Source: Siphonodentalium dalli (Eukaryota; Mollusca; Scaphopoda; Gadilida; Siphonodentaliidae). Taken from it: 64,000 nt of DNA. The stretch is from NCBI GenBank assembly GCA_032622095.1, contig CP136062.1, positions 38,994,918 to 39,058,917 of the forward strand, given 5' to 3'. Within the stretch, counting starts at the first letter, position 1, and every line of letters starts with the position of its first letter. Positions 30,147 through 45,100 of the stretch are shown here, piece after piece. Made by a program: the position numbers and the translations under genes. The notes under the pieces were generated by a model. The model was not told the origin of the DNA. It saw only the letters and a program-made list of their open reading frames with translations, and made no database searches.

Positions 30147-33100
30147 CTGTAAATTAACATGAACCGCAATGAAATGAGACCAACCACCATCAACTGTAAA
30201 TTGACACGAACCGCAATGAAATGAGACCAAGCACCATAAACTGTAAATTAACATGAACCGCAATTAAATGAGACCAACCACCATCAACTGTAAATTAACA
30301 TGAACCGCAATGAAATGAGACCAACCACCATCAACTGTAAATTAACACGAACCGCAATAAAATGACACCAACCACCATCAACTGTAATTAACATGAACCG
30401 CAATTTAATGAGACCAACCACCATCAACTGTAAATTAACACGAACCGCAATGAAATGACACCAACCACCATCAACTGTAATTAACATGAACCGCAATTTA
30501 ATGAGACCAACCACCATCAACTGTAAATTAACACGAACCGCAATAAAATGAGACCAACCACCATAAACTGTAAATTAACACGAACCGCAATTAAATGAGA
30601 CCAACCACCATCAACTGTAAATTAACATGAACCGCAATGAAATGAGACCAACCATCACCAACTGTAAATTAACACGAACCGCAATGAAATGACACCAACC
30701 ACCATCAACTGTAATTAACATGAACCGCAATTTAATGAGACCAACCACCATCAACTGTAAATTAACACGAACCGCAATAAAATGAGACCAACCACCATAA
30801 ACTGTAAATTAACACGAACCGCAATTTAATGAGACCAACCACCATCAACTGTAAATTAACATGAACCGCAATGAAATGAGACCAAGCACCATCAACTGTA
30901 AATTAACATGAACCGCAATTAAATGAGACCAACCACCATCAACTGTAATTAACATGAACCGCAATGAAATGAGACCAAGCACCATCAACTATAAATTAAC
31001 ATGAACCGCAATTAAATGAGACCAACCACCATCAACTGTAATTAACATGAACCGCAATGAAATGAGACCAACCATCACCAACTGTAAATTAACACGAACC
31101 GCAATGAAATGACACCAACCACCATCAACTGTAATTAACATGAACCGCAATTTAATGAGACCAACCACCATCAACTGTAAATTAACATGAACCGCAATTA
31201 AATGAGACCAACCACCATCAACTGTAAATTAACATGAACAGCAATGAAATGAGACCAACCACCATCAACTGTAAATTAACATGAACCGCAATGAAATGAG
31301 ACCAACCACCATCAACTGTAAATTAATATGAACCGCAATGAAATGAGACCAACCACCATCAACTGTAAATTAACACGAACCGCAATGAAATGAGACCAAC
31401 CACCATCAACTGTAAATTAACATGAACCGCAATGAAATGAGACCAACCACCATAAACTGTAAATTAACACGAACCGCAATTTAATGAGACCAACCACCAT
31501 CAACTGTAAATTAACACGAACCGCAATTTAATGAGACCAACCACCATCAACTGTAAATTAACATGAACCGCAATTAAATGAGACCAACCACCATCAACTG
31601 TAAATTAACACGAACCGCAATGAAATGAGACCAACCACCATCAACTGTAAATTAACACGAACCGCAATTTAATGAGACCAACCACCATCAACTGTAAATT
31701 AACATGAACCGCAATTAAATGAGACCAACCACCATCAACTGTAAATTAACATGAACAGCAATGAAATGAGACCAACCACCATCAACTGTAAATTAACATG
31801 AACCGCAATGAAATGAGACCAACCACCATAAACTGTAAATTAACACGAACCGCAATTTAATGAGACCAACCACCATCAACTGTAAATTAACACGAACCGC
31901 AATTTAATGAGACCAACCACCATCAACTGTAAATTAACATGAACCGCAATTAAATGAGACCAACCACCATCAACTGTAAATTAACATGAACAGCAATGAA
32001 ATGAGACCAACCACCATCAACTGTAAATTAACATGAACCGCAATTAAATGAGACCAACCACCATCAACTGTAAATTAACATGAACCGCAATGAAATGAGA
32101 CCAACCACCAACAACTGTAAATTAATATGAACCGCAATGAAATGAGACCAACCACCATAAACTGTAAATTAACACGAACCGCAATTTAATGAGACCAACC
32201 ACCATCAACTGTAAATTAACATGAACCGCAATTAAATGAGACCAACCACCATCAAATGTAAATTAACATGAACAGCAATGAAATGAGACCAACCACCATC
32301 AACTGTAAATTAACATGAACCGCAATTAAATGAGACCAACCACCATCAACTGTAAATTAACATGAACCGCAATGAAATGAGACCAACCACCATCAACTGT
32401 AAATTAATATGAACCGCAATGAAATGAGACCAACCACCATCAACTGTAAATTAACACGAACCGCAATGAAATGAGACCAACCACCATCAACTGTAAATTA
32501 ACATGAACCGCAATGAAATGAGACCAACCACCATCAACTGTAAATTAACACGAACCGCAATGAAATGAGACCAACCACCATCAACTGTAAATTAACATGA
32601 ACCGCAATGAAATGAGACCAACCACCATAAACTGTCAATTAACATGAACCGCAATTAAATGAGACCAACCACCATCAACTGTAAATTAACACGAACCGCA
32701 ATTAAATGAGACCAACCACCATCAACTGTAAATTAACACGAACCGCAATTAAATGAGACCTACCACCATCAACTGTAAATTAACATGAACCGCAATGAAA
32801 TGAGACCAACCACCATCAACTGTAAATTAACACGAACGCAATGAAATGACTCCAACCACCATCAACTGTAAATTAACATGAACCGCAATTAAGTGAGACC
32901 AACCACCATCAACTGTAAATTAACATGAACCGCAATTAAATGAGACCAACCACCATCAACTGTAAATTAGCATGAACAGCAATTAAATGAGACCAACCAC
33001 CATCAACTGTAAATTAACATGAACCGCAATTAAATGAGACCAACCACCATCAACTGTAAATTAACATGAACCGCAATGAAATGAGACCAACCACCATCAA

Positions 33101-36100
33101 CTGTAAATTAACATGAACCGCAATGAAATGAGACCAACCACCATCAACTGTAAATTAACATGAACCGCAATTAAATGAGACCAACCACCATAAACTGTAA
33201 ATTAACATGAACCGCAATTAAATGAGACCAACCACCATCAACTGTAAATTAACACGAACCGCAATTAAATGAGACCAACCACCATTAACTGTAAATTAAC
33301 ACGAACCGCAATTAAATGAGACCAACCACCATCAACTGTAAATTAACACGAACCGCAATTAAATGAGACCAATCACCATCAACTGTAAATTAACATGAAC
33401 CGCAATTAAATGAGACCAACCACCATCAACTGTAAATTAACATGAACCGCAATTAAATGAGACCAACCACCATCAACTGTAAATTAACATGAACCGCAAA
33501 TAAATGAGACCAACCACCATAAACTGTAAATTAACATGAACCGCAATTAAATGAGATCAACCACCATCAACTGTAAATTAACCCGAACCGCAATGAAATG
33601 AGACCAACCACCATCAACTGTAAATTAACATGAACCGCAATTAAATGAGACCAACCACCATCAACTGTAAATTAACATAAACCGCAATGAAATGAGACCA
33701 ACCAGCATAAACTGTCAATTAACATGAACCGCAATTAAGTGAGACCAACCACCATCAACTGTAAATTAACATGAACCGCAATTAAATGAGACCAACCACC
33801 ATCAACTGTAAATTAACACGAACCGCAATTAAATGAGACCAACCACCATCAACTGTAAAATACATGAACCGCAATTAAATGAGACCACCCACCATAAACT
33901 GTCAATTAACATGAACCGCAATTAAGTGAGACCAACCACCATCAACTGTAAATTAACACGAACCGCAATTAAATGAGACCAACCACCATCAACTGTAAAT
34001 TAACATGAACCGCAATGAAATGAGACCAACCACCATAAACTGTCAATTAACATGAACCGCAATTAAGTGAGACCAACCACCATCAACAGTAAATTAACAT
34101 GAACCGCAATTAAATGAGACCAACCACCATCAACTGTAAATTAACACGAACCGCAATTAAATGAGACCAACCACCATCAACTGTAAACTAACATGAACCG
34201 CAATTAAGTGAGACCAACCACCATCAACTGTAAATTAACATGAACCGCAATTAAATGAGACCAACCACCATCAACTGTAAATTAACACGAACCGCAATGA
34301 AATGAGACCAACCACCATCAACTGTAAATTAACACGAACCGCAATGAAATGAGACCAACCACCATCAACTGTAAATTAACATGAACAGCAATGAAATGAG
34401 ATCAACTACCATCAACTGTAAATTAACATGAACCGCAATTAAATGAGACCAACCACCATCAACTGTAAATTAACATGAACCGCAATTAAATGAGACCAAC
34501 CATCACCAACTGTAAATTAACATGAACCGCAATGAAATGAGACCAACCACCATCAACTGTAAATTAACATGAACCGCAATGAAATGAGACCAACCACCAT
34601 AAACTGTCAATTAACATGAATCGCAATTAAATGAGACCAACCATCACCAACTGTAAATTAACATGAACCGCAATGAAATGAGACCAACCACCATCAACTG
34701 TAAATTAACATGAACCGCAATTAAATGAGACCAACCACCATCAACTGTAAATTAACATGAACCGCAATGAAATGAGACCAACCACCATAAACTGTCAATT
34801 AACATGAACCGCAATTAAATGAGACCAACCACCATCAACTGTAAATTAACATGAACCGCAATGAAATGAGACCAACCACCATCAACTGTAAATTAACACG
34901 AACCATAAAGAAATGAGATCAACCACCATCAACTGTAAATTAACATGAACCGCAATTAAATGAGACCAACCACCATAAACTGTAAATTAACATGAACAGC
35001 AATTAAATGAGACCAACCACCATCAGTGTAAATTAACATGAACCGCAATTAAATGAGACCAACCACCATAAACTGTAAATTAACATGAACCGCAATTAAA
35101 TGAGACCAACCACCATCAACTGTAAATTAACATGAACCGCAATTAAATGAGACCAACCACCATCAACTGTAAATTAACATGAACCGCAATTAAATGAGAC
35201 CAACCACCATCAACTGTAAATTAACATGAACCGCAATTAAATGAGACCAACCACCATCAACTGTAAATTAACATGAACAGCAATTAAATGAGACCAACCA
35301 CCATCAGCTGTAAATTAACATGAACCGCAATTAAATGAGACCAACCACCATAAACTGTAAATTAACATGAACCGCAATTAAATGAGACCAACCACCATCA
35401 ACTGTAAATTAACATGAACCGCAATTAAATGAGACCAACCACCATCAACTGTAAATTAACATGAACCGCAATTAAATGAGACCAACCACCATCAACTGTA
35501 AATTAACATGAACCGCAATTAAATGAGACCAACCACCATCAACTGTAAATTAACAGGAACAGCAATTAAATGAGACCAACCACCATCAACTGTAAATTAA
35601 CACGAACCGCAATTAAATGAGACCAACCACCATCAACTGTAAATTAACATGAACCGCAATTAAATGAGACCAACCACCATTAACTGTAAATTAACATGAA
35701 CCGCAATTAAATGAGACCAACCACCATTAACTGTAAATTAACATTAACCGCAATTAAATGAGACCAACCACCATAAACTGTTATTTAACATGAACCGCAA
35801 TTAAATGAGACCAACCACCATTAACTGTAAATTAACATGAACCGCAATTAAATGAGACCAACCACCATAAACTGTAAATTAACACGAACCGCAATTAAAT
35901 GAGACCAACCACCATTAACTGTAAATTAACATGAACCGCAATTAAATGAGACCAACCACCATAAACTGTAAATTAACATGAACCGCAATTAAATGAGACC
36001 AACCACCATTAACTGTAAATTAACATGAATCGCAATTAAGTGAGACCAACCACCATCAACTGTAAATTAACATGAACCGCAATTAAATGAGACCAACCAC

Positions 36101-39100
36101 CATCAACTGTAAATTAACACGAACCGCAATAAAATGAGACCAACCACCATCAACTGTAAATTAACACGAACAGCAATGAAATGAGACCAACCACCATCAA
36201 CTGTAAATTAACACGAACCGCAATGAAATGAGACCAACCACCATCAACTGTAAATTAACATGAACCGCAATGAAATGAGACCAACCACCATAAACTGTCA
36301 ATTAACATGAACCGCAATTAAATGAGACCAACCACCATCAACTGTAAATTAACATGAACCGCAATTAAATGAGACCAACCACCATCAACTGTAAATTAAC
36401 ATGAACCGCAATTAAATGAGACCAACCACCATCAACTGTAAATTAACACGAACCGCAATGAAATGAGACCAACCACCATCAACTGTAAATTAACATGGAC
36501 CGCAATTAAATGAGACCAACCACCATCAACTGTAAATTATCATGAACCGCAATGAAATGAGACCAACCACCATCAACTGTAAATTAACATGAACCGCAAT
36601 TAAATGAGACCAACCACCATAAACTGTCAATTAACATGAACCGCAATTAAATGAGACCAACCACCATCAACTGTAAATTAACATGAACCGCAATTAAATG
36701 AGACCAACCACCATCAACTGTAAATTAACACGAACCGCAATTAAATGAGACCAACCACCATCAACTGTAAATTAACATGAACCGCAATTAAATGAGACCA
36801 ACCACCATCAACTGTAAATTAATATGAACCGCAATGAAATGAGACCAACCACCATCAACTGTAAATTAACATGAACCGCAATTAAATGAGACCAACCACC
36901 ATCAACTGTAAATTAACATGAACAGCAATTAAATGAGACCAACCACCATCAGCTGTAAATTAACATGAACCGCAATTAAATGAGACCAACCACCATAAAC
37001 TGTAAATTAACATGAACCGCAATAAAATGAGACCAACCACCATAAACTGTAAATTAACATGAACAGCAATTAAATGAGACCAACCACCATCAACTGTAAA
37101 TTAACATGAACCGCAATTAAATGAGACCAACCACCATAAACTGTAAATTAACATAAACAGCAATTAAATGAGACCAACCTCCATCAGCTGTAAATTAACA
37201 TGAACCGCAATTAAATGAGACCAACCACCATAAACTGTAAATTAACATGAACAGCAATTAAATGAGACCAACCACCATAAACTGTAAATTAACATGAACC
37301 GCAATTAAATGAGACCAACCACCATCAACTGTAAATTAACATGAACCGCAATTAAATGAGACCAACCACCATCAACTGTAAATTAACATGAACAGCAATT
37401 AAATGAGACCAACCACCATCAGCTGTAAATTAACATGAACCGCAATTAAATGAGACCAACCACCATAAACTGTAAATTAAAATGAACAGCAATTGAATGA
37501 GACCAACCACCATCAACTGTAAATTAACATGAACCGCAATTAAATGAGACCAACCACCATCAACTGTAAATTAACATGAACAGCAATTAAATGAGACCAA
37601 CCACCATCAGCTGTAAATTAACATGAACCGCAATTAAATGAGACCAACCACTATAAACTGTAAATTAACATGAACCGCAATTAAATGAGACCAACCACCA
37701 TAAACTGTAATTTAACATGAACCGCAATTAAATGAGACCAACCACCATTAACTGTAAATTAACATGAACCGCAATTAAATGAGACCAACCACCATAAACT
37801 GTAAATTAACACGAACCGCAATTAAATGAGACCAACCACCATTAACTGTAAATTAACATGAACCGCAATTAAATGAGACCAACCACCATAAACTGTAAAT
37901 TAACATGAACTGCAATTAAATGAGACCAACCACCATTAACTGTAAATTAACATGAATCGCAATTAAGTGAGACCAACCACCATCAACTGTAAATTAACAT
38001 GAACCGCAATTAAATGAGACCAACCACCATCAACTGTAAATTAACACGAACCGCAATAAAATGAGACCAACCACCATCAACTGTAAATTAACACGAACAG
38101 CAATGAAATGAGACCAACCACCATCAACTGTAAATTAACACGAACCGCAATGAAATGAGACCAACCACCATCAACTGTAAATTAACATGAACCGCAATGA
38201 AATGAGACCAACCACCATAAACTGTCAATTAACATGAACCGCAATTAAATGAGACCAACCACCATCAACTGTAAATTAACATGAACCGCAATTAAATGAG
38301 ACCAACCACCATCAACTGTAAATTAACATGAACCGCAATTAAATGAGACCAACCACCATCAACTGTAAATTAACACGAACCGCAATGAAATGAGACCAAC
38401 CACCATCAACTGTAAATTAACATGAACCGCAATTAAATGAGACCAACCACCATCAACTGTAAATTATCATGAACCGCAATGAAATGAGACCAACCACCAT
38501 CAACTGTAAATTAACATGAACCGCAATTAAATGAGACCAACCACCATAAACTGTCAATTAACATGAACCGCAATTAAATGAGACCAACCACCATCAACTG
38601 TAAATTAACATGAACCGCAATTAAATGAGACCAACCACCATCAACTGTAAATTAACATGAACCGCAATTAAATGAGACCAACCACCATCAACTGTAAATT
38701 AACATGAACCGCAATTAAATGAGACCAACCACCATCAACTGTAAATTAATATGAACCGCAATGAAATGAGACCAACCACCATCAACTGTAAATTAACATG
38801 AACCGCAATTAAATGAGACCAACCACCATCAACTGTAAATTAACATGAACAGCAATTAAATGAGACCAACCACCATCAGCTGTAAATTAACATGAACCGC
38901 AATTAAATGAGACCAACCACCATAAACTGTAAATTAACATGAACCGCAATAAAATGAGACCAACCACCATAAACTGTAAATTAACATGAACAGCAATTAA
39001 ATGAGACCAACCACCATCAACTGTAAATTAACATGAACCGCAATTAAATGAGACCAACCACCATAAACTGTAAATTAACATGAACAGCAATTAAATGAGA

Positions 39101-42100
39101 CCAACCTCCATCAGCTGTAAATTAACATGAACCGCAATTAAATGAGACCAACCACCATAAACTGTAAATTAACATGAACAGCAATTAAATGAGACCAACC
39201 ACCATAAACTGTAAATTAACATGAACAGCAATTAAATGAGACCAACCACCATCAGCTGTAAATTAACATGAACCGCAATTAAATGAGACCAACCACCATA
39301 AACTGTAAATTAACATGAACAGCAATTGAATGAGACCAACCACCATCAACTGTAAATTAACATGAACAGCAATTAAATGAGACCAAACACCATCAGCTGT
39401 AAATTAACATGAACCGCAATTAAATGAGACCAACCACCATAAACTGTAAATTAACATGAACCGCAATTAGATGAGACCAACCACCATAAACTGTAAATTA
39501 ACATGAACAGCAATTAATTGAGACCAACCACCATCAACTGTAAATTAACATGAACCGCAATTAAATGAGACCAACCACCATAAACTGTAAATTAACATGA
39601 ACAGCAATTAAATGATACCAACCACCATCAGCTGTAAATTAACATGAACCGCAATTAAATGAGACCAACCACCATAAACTGTAAATTAACATGAACCGCA
39701 ATTAAATGAGACCAACCACCATCAACTGTAAATTAACATGAACCGCAATTAAATGAGACCAACCACCATCAACTGTAAATTAACATGAACCGCAATTAAA
39801 TGAGACCAACCACCATAAACTGTAAATTAACATGAACAGCAATTAAATGAGACCAACCACCATCAGCTGTAAATTAACATGAACCGCAATTAAATGAGAC
39901 CAACCACCATAAACTGTAAATTAACATGAACCGCAATTAAATGAGACCAACCACCATCAACTGTAAATTAACATGAACCGCAATTAAATGAGACCAACCA
40001 CCATCAACTGTAAATTAACATGAACCGCAATGAAATGAGACCAACCACCATCAACTGTAAATTAACATGAACCGCAATTAAATGAGACCAACCACCATCA
40101 ACTGTAAATTAATATGAACCGCAATGAAATGAGACCAACCACCATCAACTGTAAATTAACATGAACCGCAATTAAATGAGACCAACCACCATCTACTGTA
40201 AATTAACATGAACCGCAATTAAATGAGACCAACCACCATCAACTGTAAATTAACATGAACCGCAATGAAATGAAATCAACCAACATCAACTGTAAATTAA
40301 CATGAACCGCAATTAAATGAGACCAACCACCATCAACTGTAAATTAACACGAACCGCAATTAAATGAGACCAACCACCATCAACTGTAAATTAACAGGAA
40401 CCGCAATTAAATGAGACCAACCACCATCAACTGTAAATTAACACGAACCGCAATTAAATGAGACCGACCACCATCAACTGTAAATTAACATGAACCGCAA
40501 TTAAATGAGACCAACCACCATTAACTGTAAATTAACATGAACCGCAATTAAATGAGACCAACCACCATTAACTGTAAATTAACATGAACCGCAATTAAAT
40601 GAGACCAACCACCATAAACTGTAAATTAACATGAACCGCAATGAAATGAGACCAACCACCATCAACTGTAAATTAACATGAACCGCAATGAAATGAGACC
40701 AACCACCATCAACTGTAAATTAATATGAACCGCAATGAAATGAGACCAACCACCATCAACTGTAAATTAACATGAACCGCAATTAAATGAGACCAACCAC
40801 CATCTACTGTAAATTAACATGAACCGCAATTAAATAAGACCAACCACCATCAACTGTAAATTAACATGAACCGCAATGAAATGAAATCAACCAACATCAA
40901 CTGTAAATTAACATGAACCGCAATTAAATGAGACCAACCACCATTAACTGTAAATTAACATGAACCGCAATTAAATGAGACCAACCACCATTAACTGTAA
41001 ATTAACATGAACCGCAATTAAATGAGACCAACCACCATAAACTGTAAATTAACATGAACCGCAATGAAATGAGACCAACCACCATCAACTGTAAATTAAC
41101 ATGAACCGCAATGAAATGAGACCAACCACCATCAACTGTAAATTAATATGAACCGCAATGAAATGAGACCAACCACCATCAACTGTAAATTAATATGAAC
41201 CGCAATGAAATGAGACCAACCACCATCAACTGTAAATTAACATGAACCGCAATTAAATGAGACCAACCACCATCTACTGTAAATTAACACGAACCGCAAT
41301 TAAATGAGACCGACCACCATCAACTGTAAATTAACATGAACCGCAATTAAATGAGACCAACCACCATTAACTGTAAATTAACATGAACCGCAATTAAATG
41401 AGACCAACCACCATTAACTGTAAATTAACATGAACCGCAATTAAATGAGACCAACCACCATAAACTGTAAATTAACATGAACCGCAATGAAATGAGACCA
41501 ACCACCATCAACTGTAAATTAACATGAACCGCAATGAAATGAGACCAACCACCATCAACTGTAAATTAATATGAACCGCAATGAAATGAGACCAACCACC
41601 ATCAACTGTAAATTAACATGAACCGCAATTAAATGAGACCAACCACCATCTACTGTAAATTAACATGAACCGCAATTAAATGAGACCAACCACCATCAAC
41701 TGTAAATTAACATGAACCGCAATGAAATGAAATCAACCAACATCAACTGTAAATTAACATGAACCGCAATTAAATGAGACCAACCACCATCAACTGTAAA
41801 TTAACACGAACCGCAATTAAATGAGACCAACCACCATCAACTGTAAATTAACAGGAACCGCAATTAAATGAGACCAACCACCATCAACTGTAAATTAACA
41901 CGAACCGCAATTAAATGAGACCGACCACCATCAACTGTAAATTAACATGAACCGCAATTAAATGAGACCAACCACCATTAACTGTAAATTAACATGAACC
42001 GCAATTAAATGAGACCAACCACCATTAACTGTAAATTAACATGAACCGCAATTAAATGAGACCAACCACCATAAACTGTAAATTAACATGAACCGCAATT

Positions 42101-45100
42101 AAATGAGACCAACCACCATTAACTGTAAATTAACATGAACCGCAATTAAATGAGACCAACCACCATAAACTGTAAATTAACATGAACCGCAATTAAATGA
42201 GACCAACCACCATTAACTGTAAATTAACATGAACCGCAATTAAATGAGACCAACCACCATAAACTGTAAATTAACATGAACAGCAATTAAATGAGACCAA
42301 CCACCATCAGCTGTAAATTAACATGAACCGCAATTAAATGAGACCAACCACCATAAACTGTAAATTAACATGAACCGCAATTAAATGAGACCAACCACCA
42401 TCAACTGTAAATTAACATGAACCGCAATTAAATGAGACCAACCACCATCAACTGTAAATTAACATGAACCGCAATTAAATGAGACCAACCACCATAAACT
42501 GTAAATTAACATGAACAGCAATTAAATGAGACCAACCACCATCAGCTGTAAATTAACATGAACCGCAATTAAATGAGACCAACCACCATAAACTGTAAAT
42601 TAACATGAACCGCAATTAAATGAGACCAACCACCATCAACTGTAAATTAACATGAACCGCAATTAAATGAGACCAACCACCATCAACTGTAAATTAACAT
42701 GAACCGCAATGAAATGAGACCAACCACCATCAACTGTAAATTAACATGAACCGCAATTAAATGAGACCAACCACCATCAACTGTAAATTAATATGAACCG
42801 CAATGAAATGAGACCAACCACCATCAACTGTAAATTAACATGAACCGCAATTAAATGAGACCAACCACCATCAACTGTAAATTAACATGAACCGCAATTA
42901 AATGAGACCAACCACCATCAACTGTAAATTAACATGAACCGCAATGAAATGAAATCAACCAACATCAACTGTAAATTAACATGAACCGCAATTAAATGAG
43001 ACCAACCACCATCAACTGTAAATTAACACGAACCGCAATTAAATGAGACCAACCACCATCAACTGTAAATTAACAGGAACCGCAATTAAATGAGACCAAC
43101 CACCATCAACTGTAAATTAACACGAACCGCAATTAAATGAGACCAACCACCATCAACTGTAAATTAACATGAACCGCAATTAAATGAGACCAACCACCAT
43201 TAACTGTAAATTAACATGAACCGCAATTAAATGAGACCAACCACCATTAACTGTAAATTAACATGAACCGCAATTAAATGAGACCAACCACCATAAACTG
43301 TAAATTAACATGAACCGCAATTAAATGAGACCAACCACCATTAACTGTAAATTAACATGAACCGCAATTAAATGAGACCAACCACCATAAACTGTAAATT
43401 AACATGAACCGCAATTAAATGAGACCAACCACCATTAACTGTAAATTAACATGAACCGCAATTAAATGAGACCAACCACCATCAACTGTAAATTAACATG
43501 AACCGCAATTAAATGAGACCAACCACCATCAACTGTAAATTAACACGAACCGCAATGAAATGAGACCAACCACCATCAACTGTAAATTAACATGAACCGC
43601 AATTAAATGAGACCAACCACCATTAACTGTAAATTATCATGAACCGCAATGAAATGAGACCAACCACCATCAACTGTAAATTAACATGAACCGCAATTAA
43701 ATGAGACCAACCACCATCAACTGTCAATTAACATGAACCGCAATTAAATGAGACCAACCACCATCAACTGTAAATTAACATGAACCGCAATTAAATGAGA
43801 CCAACCACCATCAACTGTAAATTAACATGAACCGCAATTAAATGAGACCAACCACCATCAACTGTAAATTAACATGAACCGCAATTAAATGAGACCAACC
43901 ACCATCAACTGTAAATTAATATGAACCGCAATGAAATGAGACCAACCACCATCAACTGTAAATTAACATGAACCGCAATTAAATGAGACCAACCACCATC
44001 AACTGTAAATTAACATGAGCAGCAATTAAATGAGACCAACCACCATCAGCTGTAAATTAACATGAACCGCAATTAAATGAGACCAACCACCATAAACTGT
44101 AAATTAACATGAACCGCAATAAAATGAGACCAACCACCATAAACTGTAAATTAACATGAACAGCAATTAAATGAGACCAACCTCCATCAGCTGTAAATTA
44201 ACATGAACCGCAATTAAATGAGACCAACCACCATAAACTGTAAATTAACATGAACAGCAATTAAATGAGACCAACCACCATAAACTGTAAATTAACATGA
44301 ACCGCAATTAAATGAGACCAACCACCATCAACTGTAAATTAACATGAACCGCAATTAAATGAGACCAACCACCATCAACTGTAAATTAACATGAACAGCA
44401 ATTAAATGAGACCAACCACCATCAGCTGTAAATTAACATGAACCGCAATTAAATGAGACCAACCACCATAAACTGTAAATTAACATGAACAGAAATTGAA
44501 TGAGACCAACCACCATCAACTGTAAATTAACATGAACCGCAATTAAATGAGACCAACCACCATCAACTGTAAATTAACATGAACAGCAATTAAATGAGAC
44601 CAACCACCATCAGCTGTAAATTAACATGAACCGCAATTAAATGAGACCAACCACCATAAACTGTAAATTAACATGAACCGCAATTAGATGAGACCAACCA
44701 CCATAAACTGTAAATTAACATGAACAGCAATTAATTGAGAACAACCACCATCAACTGTAAATTAACATGAACCGCAATTAAATGAGACCAACCACCATAA
44801 ACTGTAAATTAACATGAACAGCAATTAAATGAGACCAACCACCATCAGCTGTAAATTAACATGAACCGCAATTAAATGAGACCAACCACCATAAACTGTA
44901 AATTAACATGAACCGCAATTAAATGAGACCAACCACCATCAACTGTAAATTAACATGAACCGCAATTAAATGAGACCAACCACCATCAACTGTAAATTAA
45001 CATGAACCGCAATTAAATGAGACCAACCACCATAAACTGTAAATTAACATGAACAGCAATTAAATGAGACCAACCACCATCAGCTGTAAATTAACATGAA

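Noticed and set aside
30284-31174. Open frames of 60-78 codons within the satellite (for example MMVVGLIKLRFMLI...)
   Set aside because: They are satellite read in a shifted frame, opened by 46-bp units and TTTCATTG variants. They have no TSP1 frame and no start context.
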